Numbered from the stretch's first letter, positions 26,590 through 39,711 are shown. The stretch is DNA of 64,000 nt from Nipponacmea schrenckii (GCA_030562195.1 CM060201.1:18860454-18924453), one strand, 5' to 3'. Notes: generated from the sequence alone by a model not told the origin. Translations and numbers: made by a program.

Positions 26590-27900
26590 CTAGTATTAAA
26601 ATGAAGGTTATTATCCTTTTATTATTAACACGGTTTAGTGACACAACTTGCAGTGGTACTTAAGGTGGTTGACAACCTTATCGTTCGAGGTGTATTTCAA
26701 TCAAGAAACGTATTAAGTTGATATCCATTCTATTTGGCATAAAAAAAAACATCTAGTAAAAATTTTAGCTCAATCGCTTCAGTAGTTTGTCAGATATAGG
26801 TCCTTAAAGATAATCTATTTATAGAACAAAATGGGGTAATCCTCTATGTAGACGTACAAATTACGCTGTCAGTTGACATATTTGAGTACTACGTCATCAG
26901 CTAAATAAACCTTTTCTACGTTTGTCGTTCAGATTTGTATTGGGGGAAATCCAGAATTCACGTGATGTCCCATAAATCATTACGTCACATGTAAACAGAG
27001 AAATTTTATGATTGGTGGGTAGGGGTGTTTTGACATGTGTTAATCCATTGTTTTAGCACTCCAATTATGTGGTAATAGTTGCATATCAATGCCTAAAAGG
27101 TGCCTTACATGTGTTTGCAAAATGTTAAAAAAAACTGCCATTTTCCTAAAAGCATATCTCGCTTACAATTTATCCGATTTTTACAAACTTTGGCTTCAGC
27201 TAAAGCTTACGATGTCCTCTATAACTTTACTTGGCTTTTTTTTATAAAATGAATAGTTTTTTAATAATTCAATTTTTCGTACATGCACACGCAAAATTTT
27301 GATTTCAATCAATATCTTCAATATAAAACAAAATTTTCCAAAAAGCCAACGTAACTTTGTAGAGATACATGTAGACTTGTCTTGTGCAAAATTTCATATA
27401 TATTAAATAGTCTAGTAGATATGCTAATTTTAAGGGAATAATTGACGTTTTTTTCATTCATCTTTCATACCCTATTTCTCAAAGTTGAAATGTCATAAAG
27501 AAATAAATTTATATTTTTTGGATAGCTGAAAGGCCCCTCTTTCCATTGATATTTAAATATTTCCTGAAATCCTCTATTTTTTGTACATAGGTTTAGGGTT
27601 GTCAAACCCCTGAAGTGACTTATTTGATAATTTTAGATATAGTTGTTATCCTTCTATTATTAATACCGTTTAGTGACACAACTTGCATTACTAAAGTGAC
27701 ATATTTGTGATTTTAAATATATAGTTGTTATCCTTCTATTATTAAAACAGTTTAGTGACACAACTTGCATTACTATTAGTGACATTTGATAATTTTAGAT
27801 ATAGTTGTTATCCTTCTATTATAATACGGTTTAGTGACACAATTTGCAGTGGTACTTAAGTGATATATTTGATAATTTTAGATATAGTTCTCTCATTATT
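26590..27900 (+). repeat. Array of about 80-bp tandem units (TTATCCTTCTATTATTAA...GTTTAGTGACACAACTTGCA)
   Basis: Four copies of a unit running ATAGTTGTTATCCTTCTATTAT, TTTAGTGACACAA(C/T)TTGCA, AGTGACATATTTGATAATTTTAGATAT. One starts at about 26600, and three stand in tandem at about 27640, 27718 and 27800. The first copy is separated from the others by an inserted element (26662-27611). Confidence 0.7.
26662..27611. mobile_element. MITE-like insertion (about 950 bp) inside a tandem unit
   Basis: The left end reads GGTGGTTGACAACCTT and the right end GGGTTGTCAAACCCC; the right end reverse-complemented (GGGTTTGACAACC) matches the left, giving imperfect terminal inverted repeats of about 13 bp. 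Sister tandem units give the empty site (GGTACTTAAGTGATATATTTG), and the filled copy is GGTACTTAA-element-AAGTGACTTATTTG. A very short AA or TAA-type target duplication is possible but ambiguous. No coding frame of any length; non-autonomous. Confidence 0.55.
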
Positions 27901-28082
27901 TGATAATTTGATTAATATATTTACGTATTTCGACTTTGGCGAAAATGTATTGTAATCGTTCGGATTATTATATTTTTTTTTTTTGCGATTCTTGGACGAG
28001 TTTGCAGACAAACTGGTAAAAGGTACAGAAATTCTAAATCTACAGTTGATCTTAGAATGATTTCAATTATCATATAAAACAA

Positions 28083-28443
28083 AACCGGAAGTTCTGTCTC
28101 TGACCGGAAGTGAGAACCGGAAGTTGAGTTTTTTTCGCTTTAGCAAGTTTATTTTCAGTTCGATTTCGACCGGATTTTCAGATTTGAAAACTTCAATGTA
28201 TTTGTAAACTAACAATTATAGGTTTTATGCAATTCGGTTAAATCTTTTACCCACGATTTGCAATTCAATATTCAAGGGTCATCAGCAAAAATTTCAGACT
28301 GTGATTTCTCGTTTAATATAGATTGTAAAATTTTGAAACTTTAGCAGTTGATAGGCGATATGATTATGAATTTTGAAAAATTTTGAAAAAAAAAATTCGA
28401 CTTCCGGTTTAGCCTCAAATGATGTAATTACGTAACTTCCGGT
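28083..28443. repeat. Segment with three direct and two inverted CCGGAAGT motifs
   Basis: ACCGGAAGT occurs at about 28084, 28103 and 28116 on the plus strand and as ACTTCCGGT at about 28400 and 28434. The inverted copies flank about 280 bp of AT-rich sequence, as in a fold-back repeat. The motif is also the ETS-family binding consensus. Whether this is a repeat element or a regulatory cluster cannot be decided from the sequence. Confidence 0.4.
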
Positions 28444-28714
28444 CTATAACAGCTAGGTGAAAAGTGAAAACTGTTTTATAAATAACTTGTCAATAGTGAT
28501 CGATTTGACCTAAATAATTAGGTCTAGCTTCCATATCAGCTGCCATTTTGAATTTTCGTTACAATTCTTAAAGCCGAAATTCAGACACTATTGATAGACC
28601 GATTTCGATGAAATTTAGCTCATAGTTACATCGGATCATTATCTACCTTTTCTTGGAGACCAATTTTTAAATTTCGTATTTTTTTTTCGAATTATTCAAA
28701 TTTCGATTTTTTCA

Positions 28715-29010
28715 AAATTAGGTCACTTTAACGGCTACAGAAGGTGTGACCCACTTAATCTATGACCTTGAAAATTAGTTCAAATAATATTCAATATATT
28801 GTCTACGAGTAGTTATTTTTAAATTTGGCTTACTTAAAAAATTCATAGAGATAAGTTTACTTAAATACAGCAAATTTTCATATTTTCGCCATCTTTAACA
28901 GTTACGAAAGGTATGACCTAATTATTTTATGACTATGAAAATTAGGTCAAATGATATTCAATATATTGTCTAGATGTAGGTTATTGCAAATTTAGCCTAC
29001 ATAATATTTT
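28715..29010 (+). repeat. Degenerate two-copy direct repeat, period about 167 bp
   Basis: Both copies carry, in order, TTTAACRGYTACRRAAGGTRTGACC, TATGAC, GAAAATTAG, ATATTCAATATATTGTCTA and TTAGCCTAC/TTGGCTTAC. The shared block TCAATATATT lies at 28791 and 28958, 167 bp apart. Non-coding; probably the core of an old interspersed element. Confidence 0.5.
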
Positions 29011-30117
29011 CAGGCTCTCGAAATACGTTCATAATTGTAAGCAATTCTAGTCATATGTTGTAATGCTTCATGAATATATATTATTTGTGCTAGAGAAAAC
29101 GTGTTGAAATTGAAATAATGCTATGTATAAAACTATTGATATACCCAGTATATATTTAAAGAAGGTTTATACTCACAATAATTGTGCTAAACTGATAATT
29201 CTAGATATATTTGTTTATGTAATTAACATATGCTTGATGATATCATCCTACTATCTGTGTGGCAGAAAATGATCTGAAATTGAAAAAATCTTTATTGAAT
29301 TTTTAAAGCGACAGGACTTGAAATTTTAGATTTCTAAATAAAATCTCTGATTTTATTTTAATAAATTACATTTTGTTCAATAGGCCTACTAAACTTAATC
29401 AAGGTAGAATTGCAGACACAAATGCTTGTAATATCATTGCTGTTTATAAGACTCGATTTCTGTCAGACATTCAGTTCAAATTTTCAGACTTGCATGATTT
29501 CAGAAATAAGGTAAATACGGTTGTTTGCCATCATGGTGTATTTTTTTAAGGAAAATTAAGTATTAAGAAACATGTCCTTTATTCAGTTATATGTATTTTT
29601 ATATTGTTGCCTGTCATCTCTGTCTGTAGCTGTTCTTGCTTGAATTATGGTATGCAATCTGGGAAGATTTCCAATATTAGGATTTTCAGATGAATAAGAT
29701 TTCAACCATCACTTAAAAAAACTTTTTTATTATTGCTCATGATATTACCAAAATACATCAGATGTGACATGTGAATAAAAAGGGATGATTTTTTGTGATT
29801 GGACTATGAAATTTGGTATGCTTTTATAATTAATGAGATTTGTTAGACTGAAAGTGATAGAGATATTCATGGTGCATTGACAATATCAGATATCTGATTT
29901 GTTACAATACCAAATTGTTGAGGCTAACACTTATTGGTATGTGACATTTATAGCCCATTTCTTTGCATTATAGTCAATATTGAATTTATTGCAATACCAG
30001 GTATATATGGAAGCCTACGTTCAATTCAGGGCTGTTGATGTAACTGTATTTGCAATATTAAGGGAGGTGGCTTTCAAATTATCTATGCAGTCATAGTTGT
30101 AAAAAAAATAATTTTTA

Positions 30118-30243
30118 TGTCTTTTACAGGTCGAAATGTTCAGTTAACTTTTATAAATTTTATCTACGTACCCGTTATATAAAGATATAAAAACCAACTC
30201 GATGTTTGAAATCATATAGTGTAGATTAATCTCCTTATCAACC
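30118..30243 (+). promoter_or_regulatory. 5' UTR start of the PRR12-like gene: acceptor or TATA region
   Basis: Two readings are possible. A strong pyrimidine-rich acceptor (TTATGTCTTTTACAG) ends at 30130, which would make the ATG exon the second exon of the gene. Alternatively TTATATAAAG at 30175-30184 is a TATA box about 60 bp before the start codon. The first fits better with a broadly expressed nuclear gene. Confidence 0.35.
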
Positions 30244-33200
30244 ATGGATCCCAATCACTGGGCTAATTATAATGCAGGATATGGACGTCTGGGACCCAGC
30301 GGGATCCCTACTTCTCACCCTGGACTCAATTTCCCTATTTTAGACCAAGCAACTATAACATCAGGTGAGACAGAGTTATTTCGCTGCTGTATATTTATAT
30401 GTATGTCTGATCCAAAATGTGTAGTTATTACATATAGCTGTTAAGTTTCTGCTTATTACCTCAGCCTGAGCGTTTGGACACCTAGATTGGTACTTTCCCA
30501 GGTTTGGAATTCCACAGCAATGATTATTTACAGTCATGTGTGGTGGTTCTCTAGCGGCCATTGTTCCTTTTGGTGGCATAATGATATTTCTGTTACTTGT
30601 GAAGTACTGAACTGTTGTTTGTCTAACCAATAATATAAATTGACTCTTCGATGTTAAGACCAAAAACAGTTCTCAAATAGAAACAACCACTTAAACTTTG
30701 CCAGATATCAAATAACAGTTCACAAATTTTTGAAAACCAAATGGGAAAGTTATTAAACCCATCTTCAGTTGAAATATAAGCTTACTGAAATGAAAATATT
30801 TTGTATATTTCAGGACTAGGATTAACAGCTGGAATACCAGCCCACTCTGGATTATCTTCCAGATCATTGGCTGGATTATCAGGACCGTACCATGGACACC
30901 CTGTGCATAATACAGTTCCCCAATTTTTCGACCCCATGAATACTTTACAAGCTGCTAATTTTACTGGACAATCTCCGTATAAACCTATCACATCTGCATC
31001 TGGACCTTTTGCATTTGAAAGTCCAGGAGTTGGATACACTGGGTCACGATATTCAGCTAGTACACCTACAACCTCATCTTCTGGATTACCCAACGCAAGT
31101 AGCAAATCATCATATTTTCCCAGTGAAAAGGAACAGATTGCTTCATTTGCATCTTCTCAAGCAGTTCAGGATGCCTTAGAATCAAAATGGGGATTGTCTA
31201 ATTTTGTGCCCTTCACTGATCTCTCGCCCCCATTTTCAGCAGCCCAATCATCACAGCCTGCACCACCTCCTGCTCACAGTTCTGGTTCTAGCAACAGATC
31301 AACCAGCTCAAGGAATCCATTTCCTCAAGATGATTTCTTCACCTCAAAATCTACGAAAACCACAGTGTCGAGTCACTCCCAATCCTCTTCATCATCATAT
31401 ATTTCGACCAGTAATCCACGATCTCGTAGTCAAGAAGTCGAGGACCTGTCGTCCCATTCTACCCCCATTTATGGTTCTACAGGGTATTCAAACATATCTT
31501 CTAACAACTACTCATCACATCTGCAACCTGACATGAACTATGATCCTGTCAGCCCAGTGACACCTGTCAGTCATTCACCACCTCATCAGTCATCTGGACT
31601 CTTCAACACAGTGTCCTTGTCAGACTTGAAAAGTATTGGATCAGCTTTGGACAAATCTCGACCATCAAGTCGGAAAGATTTGATGATGAACGAGCAAGCC
31701 ATTGAGAAACTCAACAAAAGAATGGCCAAAGAATCCAGTCTGATTCAACATATCAGTTCAAGAAATGACCGACCTGTAGTCAACAGCCCACTGTCCAATA
31801 TGGGGTCAATACCAAATATACCCATGCAGAAGTCTTCAAACATCCAGAATGGGAAATCCAATCCAAGTCCAATGCAGCAATCACCTATTAGTGTTGGGAG
31901 TCCACAAGCTCCTATTACCATGAATAGTCCACAGACCTCTATGCCTAGTACAACTTACACGCCAACACCAAATCCAATCCAAGCAGTACCAGATTCAACC
32001 ACTAAGCCAAAAAGTCGCAAGCCAAAAAAGAAGAAAATCGAGTCAACACCTCAGTACATGCCTCAAGAGCAGTTTCCATCATCCATGAATCGCAGCACAC
32101 CTGTTAACCTTAATCAGCCTCAATTTTCCCAACCTCCAAATTCACGGGGCAACAACGACACTCCTTTATCACCAATACGACCAATGCCAGGAATTTTGGG
32201 ATCCCCACTTGGAGAAGAGTTATCATCGATGCACAGGATACCAAGCATTTTGGAGGATGCAATGAGTCGGCATAATTCAATGTCATCAGTTCACGACAGT
32301 TCTCATAATACAATGCATACATCGTCGGCTCAAGAGCAAATTCAGAATATTTCAACCCATTCAAGTCATCCTGGAGTAACTCCCTTACTCAATTCTACTC
32401 CCCAATCTCATATACCTGTTAATCAAATGATGGAAGCCAGTATGCTATCACGACAAGCACATGAGGTTAGTCAGAGGATGTTTCGAGGTGACCCTGCTAC
32501 AATGATGGCTAGTTCTGGAATGTTTTCTGAGAATGAGATGTCTAATAACCAGAATCAGTTTGATGTGAATGGTTACAGTGGCTCCACATTTCTTGATGAC
32601 CTGAACAGTCATGCAGAACCAGATATTGAAAATTTTACAAGTGGAATGGCTGTTGATCGTGAGAATTACATGTTGGATATATCTGGATTTACTGGCAGCC
32701 ATTATGGCATGCATCCTGGGATGACTGCTGTGGAAGTGGCCAACCAGATGCATCTTGGAACTATTGACCAATCAACATTCACCTCTCTTCTTGAACAAGA
32801 TATGTCTAAGAAGTATCGTTCACAAGAATCAAAGTTAACATGCACAATACCTGTAGAGATGGATGATGAGTTGGCATGCTTTTCTCGTCCCCCTCCAACA
32901 AGCCAACCCAATCAGACCCCAGTTCAAACAAAACCTAAAGTGTCGCGACCTCAAAATGCCTTCAATGAATCGTTCATAAACTTTGTAAAAGGTAAAAAAC
33001 CAGAAACTCTGTCCAGTGTGAACAGTGCTCCTCATAAGAAACCGCAATTACCAAAATATATTCCAGAACCACCAAGACCTAAAATTGTAAAAAAACCTGA
33101 ACCAAAGGTATCATCACGTGTCTCTTTTTCAGAGGATGATGACAGTGATTCAAAAATGTCCAAAGTTGTTGATGATCTCTTAAGTGATAGTGAAAATGAT

Positions 33201-36200
33201 TCTACTTTTAGTGCTGAATATACTGTGAAAAAACAAAAACAAAGTACAAAAAAGGTACCACCTTTAGTGATCAAAAAGAAATTGATTCAACCCCTCCCCT
33301 CTAAAACTTCGAAGCCCTCCAAACCTAAGAAGCGTAGTTTTGGTAAAGACTATAGTGTTGCAGTGGATCTGTATACCCCAGTTGATGTGGAGGTTGATAC
33401 ACCAAGGACATTGATCTCCAGAAAAGCTAAGGACAAGGCGATTGAGAAGAATTCTACAAAAAAGAGTAAGTTGATGTATTTTTATACGCCCACATGGAAA
33501 GTTTGAATTACTGACTTTTTTTAACAAATGGTTTTTGGGTTATTGCCCTTGACTTAGTAAAATTGTGTCAAAAATATTTGTGGGTGCAAAATAAGCTACA
33601 ATTTTTTAATAGATTTGATGAAACTTGGTATGAGTATTGAAATAGATAAGATGGTGGTCAAGTTCTAATTTGACAATTTTCCATGAACAGTTTTTGAGTT
33701 TTTGCCCTTAACTTCAATATTAATTCAGTGAATGTTTTTTGAGTTATTGCTCTATTTATTTTTCAAATTCAATGCTGCCAGTGGGTGTATGTTACCTTGC
33801 CTGGCAAGCTATCTTTAAATAATGAAGGAAAGGTCTTTGTTCAGAATGCCTTAAAAAAAAGACATAGAGACCTATAAACTAATAAATTAACATTAAATAA
33901 CAACACAAATTGACTCTGCCTTTTTTAACAGTTGCATTGCCATTTTCACCTGATGTTGTATAAAACAGTAAAAAGCAGTATACAATAATATGTTATGTTA
34001 TCAATACTGAAATTATGAAGTTTGTATCCATTATTTGAAATTATGCTTGTATGTGTTGTATTTGCAGAAGGAACAGGTGATGCTAGTTTATCAGAAGATT
34101 CAGAACCAGAATATGTGCCTTTCACTAAAAAAGGTCGAGGAATGCCAACTATTGATTATGATTCAGATGCTGATCCTGCATGGACACCATTTGCTCTGGT
34201 GAGTTTATTTTCTATATTTATTAGCTAACAGTACCTCAAGGCAGTTGAAATTACATAACCTATTGAACGCTTAGTAATATGGCAAAATTGACTTGTGGCA
34301 TACCGCTTCTTACTAAATCTTAGATGGTTGGATCTAAAAGCAGACTAGGCATTGCATCAGAACTTTTCTTATCCTGAGATAAATCCAACTCTCAGTCTAC
34401 TAACTTATAAGATGATGAGCTTTCCATTAGAAATCCTAAGTTAATTTTTTCACTGTACTTGTCATAGTGGATATCTAAATTTTAAATTGAATCAGACTAT
34501 AACTTGGTCCTAATGGTTTACATGAGTTCTGAGGGGGAAGGTCTATATAACATAATAAATACTTTTGCTACATTTTCAGGATTTAAAAGATCAGAGTGAA
34601 GATTTGGGTGAAATTAAACCAAGAAGGAAACGTGATAGACAGAGAAGTGGTAGTGGTCGCAGTAGACAGTAAGTTTATTAATAGTCATCTTTGTCATCTC
34701 ATAAATTTCATTTCATTAATTGAAGTATTGAATAAAATATAGGCAACATGAAGTAGAGAACTATAAACTGATTAAAATAATTAACAAGGTCCTTTTAAAG
34801 ATTTATAAACCTTTTTAACTTGATATTTTGTTATGTTCCATATTTTACAAACAACCTGCTACAATATTCATCAATGTACCTATACTTATAAGAAAAAGTC
34901 ATAAGAACAACCAATGGCTTGATGATAATGAGTTCTTAAAACAAAAATATTTTCATCTATTCTTGAGTAAAAAAAATAAAGATGATGTTAAATTTTCAAG
35001 AATTTTAGTGAAACACAAATCTTTTGTTTTTCATACTTTTTCTGAAATTTTGAACTTGAGAATTTTACTGCAACCATCGCCTGAAATGTTACCTTTATTG
35101 GGGTCATAATATGTGAGAGAATAGAAATCATTTATCTAATATTTCATGCTATTGTCATATATCTTAATGAATATATAATGAAAGTGTTGTCTACATTCCA
35201 TTATCTATATAATCTTGACAGTTGACATTTAGTTTCTATTTGAAGCAGATGTTGATTTCTAGTGTAACAGATGTCTCATCCTGTACACTATTTGAACTGT
35301 TTTTTGTTTTATGACTATTGTTGTAATATATTATATTTTATTCTAATGAGAGTAATATATCACCCAGTAAAGTTATGAGAAATTTAGAAGGAAAATGTAA
35401 ATCAGTCAAAGCTTTGATTATGATAAAATATTTAAATGTCAATAAGCGAATCTGAATAATAATTTAATGCTGATAGATAAATTCACATCATAATAGTGAA
35501 AAGGGAACACTGCTGTCAGTGATATAGGTATTATATAGGTATATCACTTTTAACAGTATTTATCAACCAGTAATTGGTATGATTTGATATGATTTATTAG
35601 TAATATATATGCAAGTTTTGTCAATAACCCTTCTTATGTATATCTCTAAATCCCTCCTAATGTTTGAATCAATTATTTTTACAGGAGAAGTTCATCACAT
35701 AAAAGTCGTAAGAAACATGATTCGTCATATTCAAGTGACAGTTTCCAGGAAGCTCCAACGATTCCTTCAAAGTCAGACCAAGGTCATAAATCAAAACCAC
35801 CAATCAAATCACAGTCGAGTAAAAGTAACTCTAGGGTACCAGATGAAAACGCAACAGAAAGTGAGGAAGAATGTTTTCAGGTCAGTACTTGATCTACAGT
35901 TGTTCTAGTCCAGTTGTCAGAATGCCAAAAAATTTTAGATTTAGAATATACAATACCAGTCTAAACGTTGGGTCCATAATTACATGATTATCCCTCAAGA
36001 TTAATTCTGACTTGAAATTGATCTAAGGGATTAAACAGATATTGGATACAAAATTTGTCATATTTTGTGTATGGTCATGAATAAAGTGCTTGAGAGGTAT
36101 AATAGTTCTTAAGAAATTTCTAAATAGACCAATATGATTCTTTGTTCAACAGTGGACAAAACTATATAACAGAATTCTTCTTTATTTCAATAAACATATA

Positions 36201-39200
36201 AAACTATCTAATAACATTAATTGATACACTATTTCAGGTTGGAAGATTTATCATCGAAAAAAAAGATATGAATAATTATGAAACCTATCCAATATGGAGG
36301 ATAGAACAGGGAGGAATGATTCATAAATTTGAAAATTTCCCAGAAGATGGCACAATACGACATAAATCTGAATATACGGTACGATTTGGTTGTGTAGCAT
36401 AATTTTACAGATTGCTATTAGCTCTGGTCATTGTGAAATATAATGGAGACTACATGACAGTACATACAGTGGTATCTATTTGTTAGTGAGACATAGAGTA
36501 CTCTCCTACAACACTGTCAGCTTACATCCTCATGCATGCAAAGATCTGTTGGAGATCAAAAATTTCCATCATTGCACACTGCATGGCATCTCTTGTTTTC
36601 ATTGGCCCAATCAGATGTAAAATAAAATTGTATATGAAACTCCATTTGATTTGATTTTTATCATACAGTATACAAGATGGATGCCTATTATGAAGAATCA
36701 GTTTATACCAATTCGTGTTAAAGTCATAACAGAGAAAAGTGAAAAGACGGTGGTAGAAGTTTTAGATGAATATAAACCAACACCACCCTCTGATGGCAGG
36801 TTAGAATAACTCTTCTTCCCTTATTTCTTCTTTAAAAAAGATAGAATGACTATCCCTGAAAACCTTATTTTGAATCAATAATGTGATTTTACACAGACTG
36901 TTTTTTACATTTTATTCCATTCCTATACATTATTACTCTCTGTATCAGTACTTTTCTTAATGGTATTTGATGGTATTCTGTCATGCAGAACTGTATTCCT
37001 GGAGAATTCACAACTATATTGTCTGTGATGAGAACCTGCAGTTTAATGGCAAGGTTTCACTATGAAAACTGTTTAACATTGATAATCTTCACATCAGAAC
37101 ATTAAGCAAAATACAACAGCAGATTATTTTTATTGTGATACTTGCATGTGGCTATAATGCATCAAAGTTCCATGGTGATGGTCATATCTAAAAGGAGGAT
37201 TGAGTAGATACATCCAACTTGTTGAAGTTAAAGGAATTATTTTTTTTTTCAGTTTAGAGAATATGTATGAAGAAGACCCACTAGTTGATTCATTCAATGT
37301 TTATTTACAAATATTTCTCAGTCAAGCTCTTGAACCAAGTTTCTTACGAGCCATCAAAGATTCTAAAGGTTTGTTAAAGTATATACAGTTGCTTTTAATC
37401 ATTGCTTGAACCATGATAATCACTTTCAAAGTGAACACTTTTTTCATTTCATTTGATTACAAAACTTGACATGATTATTTTTGTATTCTAATTTGATTGA
37501 ATATTTAATATTCATTTATTTTCAGAACATTTTTACCTGGGACCTTTAGATACAGTAGATAAACTGATAGATAGAAAACTGGAAGAAATTGACAAGAAAA
37601 TTAAATGGAAACCAGATTTTAAGGTATTAAAGTTTTTTTAATTCTGTAATAAATATTGGCCTAGGATAAAATGAATACTATATAATAAATTTTATAAAGA
37701 CAGAAAGTAATATACATAAAAATAAAAGATGGCAAGATGAATAACTCATCTGGGATAATTGAAAAAATCTCTGTTAAATAAAACATTTGATTTTGTCATA
37801 TTATTCAATATTCTAGATTTAAACTAAGTATAAATTATGTATATTTATTTGTAGGACTGTTTAAAATCTAGGCCGTCTATTAAAGAACGAGATCGTCCCA
37901 ATTTAAAACAATCTTGTCAGGTACAGTAATCTTCTATAAAATTTGTGCAGAGTTCTTTGTAAAGAAAGCTGAAGAATTGGAATAAAATGATGACCAAAGT
38001 TGCTTATCATTTGCTTGAGTTTTGAAAGTAGATATTATTCTCTGTACAAAAAGATACAACTATAAAAGGATAATAACTTTGATTTATAAAGATATTGTCT
38101 TCCAGCTGGTCCTAGACCAAATTTCTTGGCATTGATATTTGCCTGATTGTCCATACCCAGGCCAATAAAGATGATGAGAAAAGAGGTCTTCATCAAGGTC
38201 ACATATGACTTTGTTATAACCCATGGAAAGTAACCATGGAAATTATGCCATGTAAAGCTAAATGGTCTGACTAACTGAGCAACCATCTCTGGGTTGACTT
38301 GGGTTGGACATATTCATATATTTATTCCATCACTTTGTAATACTACATGTATTTTTTTGCAGGCGTGTGAGAATTCTAATCCCCCTACAGTCAAATCTCT
38401 TCACCTACAAGGACAGCCCTATGATAGATTTTTACTCAAATCCATACCAGAAAACACAGAAGCTTCTAATGTAAGTAGAATGTTAGATGTTAGAAGTATT
38501 ATTCAATGACTTCACCCTTACATACATTTTTGAAAATTTGATCTGTCATTCCAGTTGTTGGTATGATTTTGAATCTGAAGAGTTGAATTATAAGTAAATG
38601 AGAAATAGAACTGAAGTGGATGCACGATGAGTGAACAATCATTCTTGTATTTATTCATTATTTGTTGATTGATTTATTTGTTGATTGATTTATTTGTTGA
38701 TTGATTTATTGGCTGATTGATACATCTGTCCTTCATTTTTTGAATTGTTAGGTATTTATGATTGGTAAATTAGCCTCCCAATATGCTGGATTATACCATA
38801 GCCTCTACCATTTTAAATATCTTCTTTACCAAAGGTGCCTAGCAAAGGTAAGACATCTTACTTTTTTTTTAACCTGGTTTTGTCTTAAGTCAGTGTATTA
38901 ACAACTGTGTATATTAATATTCAGTAAACAGATTGAAATCTGAAAGAAGTGCTGCTGATTTAATTCTATTATTGTTTAGCAATACTCATTGCCAGTCTTC
39001 TAACTCTGGTTTAAATGAAAGGAGAATCTAGAAAGGAATATTTAAAAAGAGAGTTTTTATCAATGATTTGACATTACCTGTTGTGTTTCAGATTCGAATA
39101 ATTCGTGAAGGAGAACCTAATATAAGTAATGAACATATACTAGATCAATGTTTACAAAATAGAGCTTGGGTATTAAAAGTAAGTACAAGTAACATATTTA

Positions 39201-39711
39201 TTACAATTCAACTTGCGAGTGTAATCTCGTACTCTGAAAGAAGACAATCATTTATCCAACCCTTAGGCCTCAAAGTATTGATAATAAATTATTTTTATAC
39301 TTATTCTACAATCTAACTCTTCAGACTGCAGATAAATTTTGGTTTGGTTAAAGGATATTAGAATTAGTTACAATTACTAAGCTATAGCAGGCAGCAATGT
39401 TTTCTTTCATCATACTTCACATTTTCAGATTCAGTTTTATTTGACTTCTGCTAGACAACAAGTGTATGTTAGGTGTAAAACTTTGGATCAAATGTGAAGA
39501 TGATATGTTGCCTGAAACTATTCCTCTGTTTGCCTTTACAGTCTTGAGCTCTTTTTTTATTAGCATACCTGAACATATTGATTTGAATTATTTTTCTAGT
39601 AAAATATTCATTTTTCTTGTTTAATTTAGATAATTTGGACTTCATTGACAATTTTATCTTTTCTGTTTGCAGATATTTCAAGATTTAAAAGAATTGTTGG
39701 AAAAAGGATAA
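30244..39711 (+). CDS. QSER1/PRR12: PRR12/QSER1-family nuclear protein
   Basis: Fourteen coding exons: 30244-30364, 30814-33465, 34068-34198, 34580-34668, 35685-35880, 36238-36378, 36669-36799, 37253-37368, 37526-37623, 37855-37920, 38363-38470, 38752-38847, 39092-39178, 39673-39711, all GT-AG and in phase, giving 1356 residues. The start codon has the context CAACCATGG. Residues 1-900 are Ser/Pro/Gln/Asn-rich and disordered, with one conserved island NAFNESFINFVKGKK near 754, like SGFMASFLDFLKSGK in PRR12. A Lys/Arg- and Asp/Glu-rich zone follows. The conserved C-terminal module (about 1062-1356, exons 6-14) includes FIIEKKD...YPIWRIEQGG, VDSFNVYLQIFLSQALEPSFL, GQPYDRFLLK and LYHSLYHFKYLLYQRC, each with a counterpart in order in vertebrate PRR12. 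Vertebrate family members are chromatin-associated; QSER1 protects developmental enhancers from DNA methylation. Function here is inferred by homology. Whether it is orthologous to both vertebrate paralogues (one pre-duplication gene) is likely but not shown. Confidence 0.88.
33483..33825 (-). mobile_element. Short pearl/Helentron-like element, copy 3 (about 345 bp)
   Basis: Begins TATACGCCCACATGG and ends GCTGCCAGTGGGTGTATGTTACCTTGCCTGGCAAGCTATCTT, the reverse complement of the left end of copy 1. Orientation is therefore opposite to copy 1 and the same as copy 2. Only about two degenerate core units (TTTTTGAGTTATTGCC-type blocks) remain and there is no microsatellite. It starts 17 bases after the donor site of exon 2 of the PRR12-like gene. 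Confidence 0.7.
38661..38712 (+). repeat. 16-bp tandem repeat TTGTTGATTGATTTAT, three copies
   Basis: Perfect or near-perfect direct repeats in intron 11 of the PRR12-like gene, ending about 40 bases before the exon 12 acceptor. Non-coding. Confidence 0.85.

Larger units (their letters stand above)
24783..30243. other. Divergent intergenic spacer between CECR2 and the PRR12-like gene
   Basis: No protein-coding exon is supported here. It should contain the CECR2 5' UTR and promoter (next to 24783-25070) and probably a non-coding first exon of the PRR12-like gene, because a good acceptor (TCTTTTACAG) ends at 30130. The middle holds repeats: a tandem array interrupted by an insertion (26590-27900), a segment with repeated CCGGAAGT (28083-28443) and a 167-bp-period duplication (28715-29010). 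25300-26590 and 29020-30110 show nothing I recognise. Confidence 0.6.

Noticed and set aside
34828..35109. 93-codon open frame in intron 4 of the PRR12-like gene
   Set aside because: Lys/Phe/Leu-rich translation of AT-rich DNA, no homology that I recognise, no promoter or poly(A) context.
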